Shown here piece by piece: positions 56,201 to 64,000 of a stretch of DNA of 64,000 nucleotides (within the stretch, counting starts at the first letter, position 1; every line of letters starts with the position of its first letter). The stretch lies in assembly GCA_963854835.1 (NCBI GenBank), contig OY978525.1, positions 76,795,628-76,859,627 of the forward strand, written 5' to 3'. Below the pieces are notes generated by a model. That model made no database searches and was not told the origin of the DNA. It saw only the letters and a program-made list of their open reading frames with translations. A program made the translations under genes and the position numbers. This stretch comes from Megamerina dolium. Lineage: Eukaryota > Arthropoda > Insecta > Diptera > Megamerinidae.

Positions 56201-58467
56201 TGTGGCAAGAAAAACGTTGCTACACCAGGTGGCAGTCTGTCGACAGTAGACATGTGACCCAAAACAGAATACTCTGACATGAACGACGAATATTGAATTT
56301 TTATCTCAGGTGTACGCTCCAGCTTCCGTTCAATATTTCTAAAACGATTGAGTGCATTGCGGTATGAAGCACCAAGTTGATCAGGATTACGTTTAAACGG
56401 CAAGCGAACTGCATATTGACCAGAATCCAATCTAGTATAGTGTTCTTGAAAATGCCTTTCACAATCCAATTCTTCTTGACTAACTTTAGAAATAGAAGAA
56501 GATATATTTTCAATTTCCCAGAATTTTTGAACTGCTTCATCAAGAGATACATCCGCAAAATCTTCAAGCGAATAAGCTTTGACTGCAGCAAGACAAGATG
56601 ATGTGCGAGTGGCAGGTAACGCGCCTCCAGAAACAACCCAACCCAAACGAGTTTTCTGCAACAGTGGCAACTGATCAGATAATCGTATTTGTCCGACGCA
56701 CAAAAGATCAAAAAATAGACCAGCTCCAATAAGGATGTCAATTCGTTGTGACTTGTAAAAATAAGGGTCCGCAAGCTGTATATTCGATGGTATCTGCCAG
56801 TCGATATTATTCAAAGTATAATTTGGTTGATTCTCAGTGATGGATTGCGTAACAACAGCAGTAAACGAAGTCGCGTAGTTGCCGATCGTTGACTGCATCG
56901 AAATGTCAATAGTGTGATTGGCAACAAGGTCTGTCTGGCCAATACCGGAAACAAGAGTTGTCGATTTAGTTTTCCTTAGCTGGAGGATATTAGCGCAACG
57001 CGATGAGACAAAATTCAATTGGGACGCTGAATCCAATAAAGCTCTGCATGGAACTAGCGAACCGACATTATTTTTTACGAGAATTACAGCAGTGGCCAAA
57101 AACACAGCATTATGAGGAAGAGACTTTGGAACCTCAGCTATAGAACTAACAAACGATTGATGTATTGGAGCGGCGATGGAAGTGGAGGCCTCATCGGGCA
57201 GTTTTTCAACGACAGGTGCAAGCTTTGGAGCTATATGGAGAAGCGTATGATGCTTTGCACCACAATCTCTGCAGCTGGAGGACTTACATGATTTCAAAAA
57301 ATGGCCTTTTTTAAGACAATTTAAACAAAGCTGTAGGCCCTTTGCCTCTTTCAGACGTAGACCAGGTGGCAGATTTAGAAACCGATTGCAGCGATATATG
57401 TAATGCTCAGAACTATTACAAAACAAGCAGTTTGATACGACAGTCGATGCTATGAATGCCTTACGAGAATTGAAATTTGATTTTTTGCCCACCTGTTTGC
57501 TAGGTGTTTGGGTTACCGTAGCATGTTCCACATTTTCCAACATTTGACAGCGTCTGTTCCAAAATGCCATCACAGAATCCAACATAGGCAGTTCCTTGAT
57601 AGGCGTCGTTTCTTCCCATTTCATTTGAGAGTCAACATCGAATTTATTGACGATGAGATGGATGAGTAGACCATCTGCTATCTGCTCTTTTGTTGCTATT
57701 GTCTGAAGCGCTCGCAGAGTAGCGTTGAACTTATCGCTTAACTCTCTCAGTTGATCAACAGCTCCTTTTTCGCATTGCTTTAACCCAAACAATTCCTTAA
57801 TATGTGCCTGAAAATTTAAACGCTTATTATCGAAACGATCTTGGAGTATACCTAAGGCTTTGTCGTAGTTGTGGTCATTTATTTCTAATGAGCGAATTGC
57901 ATCTAGTGCCTGGTCCTTCAAACTCGTGCGCAGGTGCTGGAACTTCTCAATTTTGCTTAGCTCAGAATCGTTACCCACCATTGTCTGGAACATGGAGTAG
58001 AAATCAGGCCATTCGGTGTATGTTCCACCGAATTGTGGAATTTGTAAAAGCGGTAGACGCGCCTTAGGTTGGGAGATGATAATCGAAGTGGATGGATCAT
58101 CTGCCGCAAGGTGACGAATAGTAGACGAATGTCTGATGTCAGACACGTGGCGCGAATTTAGCTCTTTTGTTAGTGCGGTCTTCACACGAATGTAGCTTGA
58201 TATGAATTTCGGGCGCGCATTAATTTCAAGAGCCTCAAATTCATGCTCTTCCAGCTTGGACTGCACAGTTTCAAAATTATGCTTAAGCTCACACAAAAGC
58301 TCTAGCCGAACCGATAGTTCCTCCTCAATGAGTTCCCTCAACACTTCAGCGCTGGTGAATTTCTCCATATCGGAAAGTTCTTTGATATACGAAGCGCATT
58401 TTTTCTTGAGAAACGTGGTTTCACCTTTGCTGGAGGTGTCACCTTTTTGACCTCTTAGCGGTACCAT
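53218..58467 (-). CDS. BEL-2 gag-pol polyprotein (intact)
   Basis: 1749 aa in one frame. Order: coiled-coil N-terminus (about 35-90); BEL-type gag core (about 138-310); Cys/His knuckles (347-411, CLFC..., CLNCLKKGHFLKSC, CRDCGAKHHTLLH); retropepsin with D-S-A at 479-481 instead of D-S/T-G; RT (about 765-900) with YVDD at 892-895; RNase H with an HAFCDAS motif; integrase with an H2C2 region and catalytic motifs TGVDFCGPF, WSDNATNF and GLWEASVK; C-terminal BEL-type domain. No stop or frameshift. The C-terminus overlaps the 3' LTR by a few bases. Confidence 0.95.
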   Translation of the reverse strand: MVPLRGQKGDTSSKGETTFLKKKCASYIKELSDMEKFTSAEVLRELIEEELSVRLELLCELKHNFETVQSKLEEHEFEALEINARPKFISSYIRVKTALTKELNSRHVSDIRHSSTIRHLAADDPSTSIIISQPKARLPLLQIPQFGGTYTEWPDFYSMFQTMVGNDSELSKIEKFQHLRTSLKDQALDAIRSLEINDHNYDKALGILQDRFDNKRLNFQAHIKELFGLKQCEKGAVDQLRELSDKFNATLRALQTIATKEQIADGLLIHLIVNKFDVDSQMKWEETTPIKELPMLDSVMAFWNRRCQMLENVEHATVTQTPSKQVGKKSNFNSRKAFIASTVVSNCLFCNSSEHYIYRCNRFLNLPPGLRLKEAKGLQLCLNCLKKGHFLKSCKSSSCRDCGAKHHTLLHIAPKLAPVVEKLPDEASTSIAAPIHQSFVSSIAEVPKSLPHNAVFLATAVILVKNNVGSLVPCRALLDSASQLNFVSSRCANILQLRKTKSTTLVSGIGQTDLVANHTIDISMQSTIGNYATSFTAVVTQSITENQPNYTLNNIDWQIPSNIQLADPYFYKSQRIDILIGAGLFFDLLCVGQIRLSDQLPLLQKTRLGWVVSGGALPATRTSSCLAAVKAYSLEDFADVSLDEAVQKFWEIENISSSISKVSQEELDCERHFQEHYTRLDSGQYAVRLPFKRNPDQLGASYRNALNRFRNIERKLERTPEIKIQYSSFMSEYSVLGHMSTVDRLPPGVATFFLPHHCVLKADSTTTKLRVVFDGSARASSGLSLNDILMTGPTIQPKLFETLLRFRSRKIALTGDIEKMYSCIRMSGPDSFLQCILWRDNPNDDIQIFKLDTVTYGTKPASFLAIRVMQQLAADERESFPIGSKIVLRDFYVDDLISGGDSVEEVLEIKRQSTELLSRGNFKIRKWCSNSPFVLSEISEADREKCLKFNDGTNITKTLGLCWNPDSDEFLFSFSPQTFNSKVSKRSVLSMVARFYDPLGLIGPVIAKAKIFLQLLWKEKLHWDESLPQSLLTIWNELCRGYEFIGKCSFPRVVLQSRDKITVHAFCDASLCAYGACIYIGCYGSSRTALLCSKSRVSPLKTLTIPKLELSAAALLAELVASVARLGIFEAEFHCWSDSTIVLSWLKESPSNFNIFVANRVSSIQSLTSGMKWHYVPTEMNPADILSRGATPQELVNSALWKYGPDFLREPIDSWPRLPPTVIDVPEKRKRVFTSSFAAIDYSTASKFPNTFDKMQRVYAYIYKFIHRSASFATTIGGLSSIDIKLGTQLLFRMIQRVHLATDYKVLQDNKPIDSSSKIYNLNPFLDSAGVIRVGGRLENSTLDFESKHPIILPKKHPITDAVIAQYHRQLLHAGSQALLASIRLQYWPIGGKRTVNRIVNKCIICFRAKPKLHEHIMGNLPLDRLQANRAFLVTGVDFCGPFFYKSEVRNKPPIKCYVSLFVCFSTKAVHMDLVADLSTSAFLAALKRFISLRGKPKTIWSDNATNFVGAKNELTELRRLFNNSAHTEAIVRQCLNDGIDWQFIPPRSPHFGGLWEASVKSAKYHFKRTVGLSVLTFDELRTLIYQISAVLNSRPLCPISENPDDIEVLTPAHFLTGAPLTSFIEPDLRVINLDRLDRWQRVSRMQQIFWEKWSKEYLTTLQQRAKWCASKPNLSIGAIVLIKDENVPPLKWKLARVIDLIKGNDGVARVAVLKTSGGTSRRAVQRLCPFPLEDDYIETHRLSTGAGC

Positions 58468-58701
58468 AGCTTACAACGAAATATGTAACGGTTTAATCGC
58501 ACGCAATAACGGTCCAGTGTGCAGTTACACGATGTATCAAAATTTAATTCACAGCAATTGTCACAAATCAATTGGCGAATTCCGCAATAATAAATCAATA
58601 TTTAATTCGCAGCAATTATAACGAATTAATTGGCGAATTTCGCAATAATAAATCAATATAATATATCTCTTTGCAATATATGTATCACGTCGGGGTCACC
58701 A

Positions 58702-58879
58702 TGTAGAAATACTGAGCTTTTTCAGTATTCTTAGTACTATAGAAAAAAACTGTACAACTTCGTTCGTTGATGCTTGTTAAACAACTGCATTTATTTAATG
58801 ATTAATATACGAAGCTGACTCACAGCTTCGTTGTCAAAAACAACGAAGATAATCAACAAGGCCAAGTGTTCGCTCAACA
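58702..58879 (-). repeat. BEL-2 5' LTR
   Basis: 178 bp, identical as read to 53046-53223. About 235 bp of AT-rich leader separates it from the gag ATG at 58467. Confidence 0.95.
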
Positions 58880-59180
58880 ATCACCTTGTACAATCACTCT
58901 ATAATTTAACTTGCTATCGTGTGATCACCTCAATCGCTTGATGGTGTTATGTTGCTTCTGGCACTTTTGAAGTCGAATTGAATTAATTTGTCAACAGCTG
59001 GCCATATTTATACTCTATGGCAATACTCCAGAAGCTTCCTTTATCGTAGTCGTGATTTTTCTCTTTCTTTGTCGTTGGCTTGTTCTGATTATCGCCTATT
59101 TCTTTTTGTTGACATTCGTTTCGATGTTGCCATTATTCCTACCATTCACAATTGGTGATAACTAACCAACCGTCGATACA
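58880..59180 (-). repeat. SAP-gypsy 3' LTR, inner part (copy at 59-61.5 kb)
   Basis: On the minus strand it starts TGTATCGACGG at 59180 after a GGGGAGGGCAA polypurine tract. It closely follows the LTR of the 9.8-12.5 kb copy and is cut by the BEL-2 target site. Confidence 0.8.
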
Positions 59181-59211
59181 TTGCCCTCCCCTTAACCTTG
59201 TTCGTCCCGAT

Positions 59212-61500
59212 CAACTTTTTATACTACCCCCTGATATGGCGTAAGTCGCTCTAAGTGTAGTTTAGGGGATAGACATTTCTTTCGTTGTGGATTATGAAGC
59301 ATTACAAGCTCTTATTCATAGAACCCTTTCGAATTTGCTTTCAATTTACACCTGGATTTAATTTGATCGCTCATCATATGTGATCGCTCTCTGATGAACT
59401 GATGTTCTTCATCCAACTGTTCCCGCTTTTCCTTACTGTAGTTACCTTCGGTTGATTTCGTTGGTGTTGCGACTCCAAATTTTAAATCAGCTGGCAGTCT
59501 TAATTCCTTTCCAAAAATTATCATTGCTGGTGTAGTAACCGTCGTATTATGTTGTGCGCATCGATATGCCATGAGGAACATTGGTATATGTACATCCCAG
59601 TCGTTTTGGTATTTATCTACGTCTTTTCTCAAATATTCCTAGACGGTGCGTTTAATTCGTTCTACCATGCAATCAGATTGTGGATGCAGAGGTGTTGTAC
59701 GAGTTTTGTGTATACCCAACATACGGCACATCTCTTGGAACGCAACTGATTCGAAATTTCGACCTTGGTCTGAGTGTATCTCCATTGGTACACCAAAACG
59801 AGTAATCCATTGGTTAACAAATACATCCGCAACTGTACTAGCTTCTTGATTTGGAATGGGGTATACTTCAGGCCATTTACTGAAGTAATCTATAACCACT
59901 AGAACATACTTGTTCCCTGCGTTGCTTGTTGGAAATGGGCCAGATATATCCATAGCAATCCGCTTCAATGGAGTACCCACGGTGTATTGGTGCATCTTGC
60001 CTCAACTTTCTTGAGACCTTTGACCGCTACATATTGCTGCACTTCCAATCAGCGACATGGTCCTGGTATCCAACCCAATAAAATCGTTTCTATATTTTCT
60101 CGACGGTTTTGGTGATTCCCAAATGCCCTCTATTGCCTTAGGTACCACTAGAAGATCATTAGTGATTTTTCCATCATCACTTTCCCATGCTCGGAATAAA
60201 CATCCATCTCGTAAGTGCAGGCTTTGCCACTGCGCCCAGTATGCCTTTGCTGTTTGACTCTCATTAGCTATTTCTTGCTAATCTTGACGTACGTCCTGCT
60301 CCTTGTATTCCAAAATCTTACGAGATCTGGGTCATTCCACTGATCTTCTCGCACTCGTTTGGTGGTCCATGACTCTTCCGGCGAGACATTCATAAGTCGT
60401 AAGTTGACAATGTGGTTCTGGCTTCTTATCCGAGAACAATGCATACTATCCACGGTGCAAGTACGACGATATGGAGTATCAACTTTATTACGATGACTAA
60501 CATCACGATTTTCCTTTCGTTGTCCTGGTGAATTCGATCTTTGTTGCTTGCGTCGTAGACGGCAATTACCGTGAGCCATGTGCCCTTTTTGTCGCATATG
60601 AAACACTTACCGCCAAGGCACTACTGACTGTTTCGACATATGTATTCCTTGGTGACATACTAGGGCACGCTTTGTATCTCCATCACGTATGCCATCTATG
60701 AATGCCTTTATTTTTATTTTTTCTACGAACTCTTTCGAATTAGAGGAGAACGCTAGATGACATAAGCGCTCAATATCGGAAACGAATTCCTGAAGGCTCT
60801 CATTACTCCGTTGCACTCGCGATCTTATTTCCACTCTATGCAATTGACTCTTATATTCATTTCCATATTTGCGCTGGAGTGTGTCCATCAGTGTTTGGTA
60901 GCTACCACGATCTTTCTCTGGAACCATTTGTAACACTTTGGAAGCATTGCCTTTTAATGCGACTATTAAAGCATCAGTCTCGTCACTATCGTCCTATTGA
61001 TTTTTCGAAGTTGTTGTCTCGAGCTGAAGCTTGAAGATGTTGAATGGCGTGGTTCCATCAAATGTAGGATGTAGGCGGCTTTAGCTTAGTTGTACTCGTT
61101 CTTCAATCACTCATGTAGATGGTGCATTTATTTTTCGTTGATTGAGTTCGTTCTCTGTTTTCTTGAACTTATCTTCCAGGTCATCTACTTGTTTCTTCAG
61201 ATCTGTAACTTTTTCATTAATGTCACCAGAAATTTCATCTACATGTTCTTTTAATTCTGCAACTTTCTCATTAATTGTCTTCTGGAATTCTCCCACAGCG
61301 TTTTCTTGGTGAAAAGAATGTTCTTGAAACGTGAAGTCAATTGTTTTCTGAAATTTTCCTATAATATTTTCTTGGCAAGATGAACCTTCTTGAATATCCA
61401 TACGCAATTCAACCGAATGTTCTTGCAACTTCGTATTAATTCCTTGCAGTTGCTGCTGCTATTGTTGCATCATGGATTTCATGAATTCCATGAATTGGCC
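59212..61500 (-). pseudogene. SAP-gypsy gag fused to integrase (protease, RT, RNase H deleted)
   Basis: From high to low: gag coiled-coil (61428-61111), capsid (60936-60607), then directly a Cys/His knuckle (about 60605-60560, KCFICDKKG then HMAHGNC in the next frame), a basic linker, and the CSRIRSQNHIVN segment that in the intact Pol follows RNase H. Integrase zinc and core follow (59995-59639, MDISGPFPTSNAGNKYVLV, HSDQGRNFES), then the C-terminal part (59632-59312). About 2.2 kb of pol is missing. The N-terminal SAP motif is also missing. Confidence 0.85.
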
Positions 61501-61504
61501 ACTG

Positions 61505-61560
61505 CATTCCGTCAATAATAATTGCAACACTTATTTTCTACAACTACCTAACCCTGTAGT
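61505..61560 (-). repeat. SAP-gypsy 5' LTR scrap
   Basis: The CGTCAATAATAATTGCAACA block matches the LTR stretch near its 3' end and joins straight to gag coiled-coil codons, so primer-binding site and SAP region are deleted. Confidence 0.6.
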
Positions 61561-61599
61561 TGAAGTGTTACCTATTCAAGCGACCATATCTTCTTTGTG

Positions 61600-62150
61600 T
61601 GAAATTATTTTTTTATTGATTTAAATTACAAAAATTGTGGAAATAATCAAAATTTCAAAACCCATTCACTCTAGCTCGATGTGGCCACCTTTTGCCTTGA
61701 CTATGGCCTTCAAAAGGTTAAAAAATGAGTTGCATGCTTCTCGAATGTGATATTTTGGCCCATTCCCGAACAATGGCTTTCTTCAGCGCATCCATACTGG
61801 CATATTTTTTAGTACTCACCTTGCTTTTCAGAGTGGCCCAGATGGAATAGTGCATCGGATTTGCATCTGGAGAACTCGAAGACATTGTGTGTACGAAATG
61901 AACTCTGGAATATGATTTTTTAACCATTCTTCGTTCACACGAGGTTTATGCAACGGTGCCGAGTCTTGTTGGAACGTCCATGGTGTACGAACGAAATGTT
62001 TTCGTGCCCACAGCTCTAAAGCAAATTCCAAAACATTTTCCCGATAATAAGTTGGGTTGACTTTGACACTAGGCTCGATGAAAACGAATAGAGAAAACTT
62101 GAGATGCAAAATTACATCAGGTGGCCATTCGTAGTCTCAAATTTTCGGAA
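61600..62150 (-). pseudogene. Tc1/mariner-superfamily transposase C-terminal half
   Basis: Frames 62109-61828 and 61927-61718 together cover VFIEPSVKVNPTYYRENVL, TFQQDSAPLHK (second catalytic Asp), a SSSPDANPMHYSIW segment and a C-terminal KAKGGHIELE end near 61670. A His stands where the third acidic residue (NPLDY in relatives) is expected. A frameshift lies near 61900. The 5' half is lost at the RTE LINE junction (about 62155). Confidence 0.75.
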
Positions 62151-62155
62151 GTGCG

Positions 62156-64000
62156 TTACTTACTTACTTATGTGGCCATAACAACCGAATATCGATTTAG
62201 GCCGAAAATAACATGCTTCGCCAGCCATCTCTGTTCTTCGCTAGCTGGCGCCAGTTAGAAATTCCAAGCGCCGTCAGGTTCTCCAGTACTTGGTCTTTCC
62301 ACCGGAGGTTTGGTCTTCCTCTTTTGCGTCGTCCTCCAGCGGGTTCCGAATATAACACCTTCTTAGCTGGAGCGTGTTCTTCCATTCGCTCGACATGACC
62401 TAGCCAGCGCAGCCGCTGGATTTTTATGCGCTTTACTATGTCAATATCGGCATACAGCTCGTACAGCTCATCGTTGTACCTTATTCGGTACTCGCCACCA
62501 ACGCAAATAGGTCCAAAGATCTTGCGTAGGACTTTTCTCTCGAAAACTCCAAGTATTCGCTCATCCGAGGTGGAAATTGTCCAGGCTTCAGCGCCATATG
62601 TTAGGACAGGCATGATGAGAGACTTGTAGAGTGTAGTTTTCGTTCTTCGAGAGAGGGCTCGACTTCTCAATTGTTTACTCAGCCCAAAGTAACACCTGTT
62701 AGCAAGAGTTATCCTACGCATGATCTCCAAGCTGACGTCATTACTGCTGTTAATGCTGGTTCCAAGATAGACAAAGTCCCTTACTACTTCAAAAGCGTAG
62801 TTGTCAACAGTGACGTGCTGTCCAAGACCCGGGACTCTTTGTTTGTTGACACTAGATACTTCGTCTTGCCCTCGTTCACCGTGAGACCCATCCGACGCGA
62901 CTCTCTTTCCAACTCTGAGAATGCTGCACTGACTGCTCGCGTGTTCATGCCGATTATGTCAATATCGTCGGCATACGCTAACAGCATGACACTTTTGTTG
63001 AAGATAGTGCCATTATGTCGTAGATCAGCAGCTCGTATTATTTTCTCCATAATAAGACTGAAGAAGTCGCACGATAACGAATCACCTTGTCTGAAACCCC
63101 GTTCGGTATTAAACGGTGCGGAGAGGCCCTTCCCAATTTTCACTGCACAACGGGAGTTATGCAGTGTCATTCTACAAAGTCGAATGAGCTTTGCAGGAAT
63201 ACCGAACTCAGACATTGTTGCGTAGAGGTAATCCCTTACCGGACTGTCGAAAGCGGCTTTATAATCAACAAATAGGTGGTGTGTGTCGATCTGTTTTTCT
63301 TGGGTCTTCTCCAGGATTTGGCGCAGTGTGAAAATCTGGTCGATGGTGGATTTACCAGGTCTGAAGCCACACTGATAAGGTCCAATCAGGTTGCTGAGCA
63401 TAGGCTTCAATCTTTCACACAGTACGCTCGATAGAACCTTGTACGCGATGCTCAGGAGACTTATTCCACGGTAGTTGGCGCAAATTGTGGGGTCTCCTTT
63501 TTTATGTACAGGACAGAGAACACTGAGCCTCCAATCATCAGGCATGCTTTCATCCGACCATATTCTGCTTATGAGCTGGTGCATGCAGGTGAGCAGCTCA
63601 TCGCCTCCGGTCTTAAACAACTCGGCAGGCAGGCCATCAGCACCTGCAGCTTTGTTGTTCTTCAGCCTTAAAATGACCGTTTCAACCTCGTCATAGTCGG
63701 GTGGTGGAACATCAACACCATCATCTGTAATTGGGGTTATCGGGCATTCTCCTCCACTGGCGGAATTGTTCGTAGCATCGCCATTCATTAACGTGGAGAA
63801 GTGTTCCCTCCATAGGCTCAGTACACTCTGGACATCCGTAACCAGATTCCCATTTCCATCACGACAAGAAGAGGCTCCGGGATTTAAACCTCCACTCAGG
63901 CGCTTGATCTTTTCAAAGAATTTTCGAGTCTCATTCTTGTCGGTGCACATCTCTATCTCCTCACACTCGCGTCTTTCCAACTCCCTCTTCTTGCGCCTGA
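62156..64000 (-). mobile_element. RTE-type LINE, copy 3 (runs off the window)
   Basis: Complete 3' end with the TAAG tandem (62156-62170 on the plus strand), C-terminal domain, RT and linker. The endonuclease should lie beyond 64000. It is the least damaged of the copies. Confidence 0.9.
62197..63980 (-). pseudogene. RTE LINE ORF2, almost open (one 1-bp frameshift)
   Basis: 63980-62784 (398 aa) covers linker, RT fingers, palm (VDYKAAFDSPVRDYLYATM, FRQGDSLSCDFF) and catalytic LAYADDIDIIG. At 62826-62831 one base is missing compared with copy 1 (CAAGACCCGGG against CAAGACGCCGGG), shifting the frame. The second piece 62730-62197 (177 aa) holds the thumb/C-terminal domain (ANRCYFGLSKQLRSR, VLTYGAEAWT, RLRWLGHVERME, GRPNLRWKDQ). 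Apart from this, no stop was seen in this part. Confidence 0.85.

Larger units (their letters stand above)
53046..58879 (-). mobile_element. Full-length BEL/Pao LTR retrotransposon (BEL-2)
   Basis: LTRs of 178 bp (53046-53223, 58702-58879), TGTAG...CAACA, with no difference by eye. A 5-bp target duplication ATCAC flanks it (53041-53045, 58880-58884). The primer-binding site follows the 5' LTR at once (plus 58683-58701; minus TGGTGACCCCGACGTGA). One intact frame. A separate family from BEL-1: the LTR sequences do not match and the proteins are clearly diverged. Confidence 0.95.

Noticed and set aside
56301..56774. Minus-strand 157-aa frame
   Set aside because: Out-of-frame overlap with BEL-2 gag-pol.

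Overview
This is AT-rich eukaryotic DNA that is almost entirely transposable elements. BEL/Pao elements, SAP-domain Ty3/gypsy elements, errantivirus-like gypsy with an env remnant, RTE-type LINEs, a tRNA-derived SINE, mariner relatives and very long (TA)n runs point to a higher dipteran; a tephritid-type fruit fly is my best guess, but this is inference. The density of nested copies suggests heterochromatin, a Y chromosome or a piRNA-cluster-like locus. No bacterial features, CRISPR arrays, rRNA genes or canonical tRNA genes were seen.

Layout. 1-2.3 kb: 3' part of an RNase H-bearing LINE (+). 3.9-8.05 kb: decayed gypsy pol (+) split by another LINE (4990-7875) with a 14-bp target duplication. 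8.0-9.7 kb: minus-strand gag/protease scraps of two gypsy families. 9.8-17.1 kb: an internally deleted SAP-gypsy whose 3' LTR holds a TTATACCCTG repeat, which holds a SINE, whose (TA)n tail holds more SINEs and an RTE LINE. 18.3-20.8 kb: (TA)n and unassigned DNA. 21.4-40.8 kb: pieces of a minus-strand errantivirus (5' LTR 40.2-40.8, gag-pol 36.3-40.2, env 30.2-31.3, 3' LTR 21.4-29.9) interrupted by an intact BEL element (21863-29572), an RTE LINE (31.3-34.0) and a block at 34-36.3 kb carrying the window's only convincing non-transposon gene (34348-34596, 82 aa) and a MITE. 40.9-44.5 kb: LINE, SINE and gypsy fragments. 44565-50445: a young full-length SAP-gypsy. 50.7-52 kb: mariner. 52.4-61.6 kb: a deleted SAP-gypsy (-) whose LTR was broken by a mariner relative and an intact BEL element (53046-58879). 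61.6-64 kb: a mariner relative, then a third RTE LINE running off the end.

Autonomy. The two BEL elements have a single long open gag-pol frame and LTR pairs in which I found no differences, so they look recently active. The full-length SAP-gypsy has two LTR differences by eye but lacks a recognisable nucleocapsid zinc knuckle. The other elements are broken by stops, frameshifts or deletions. The small gene at 34.35 kb has a TATA box, a correctly spaced initiator, a good start context and an immediate poly(A) signal, and stands apart from every element recognised here.
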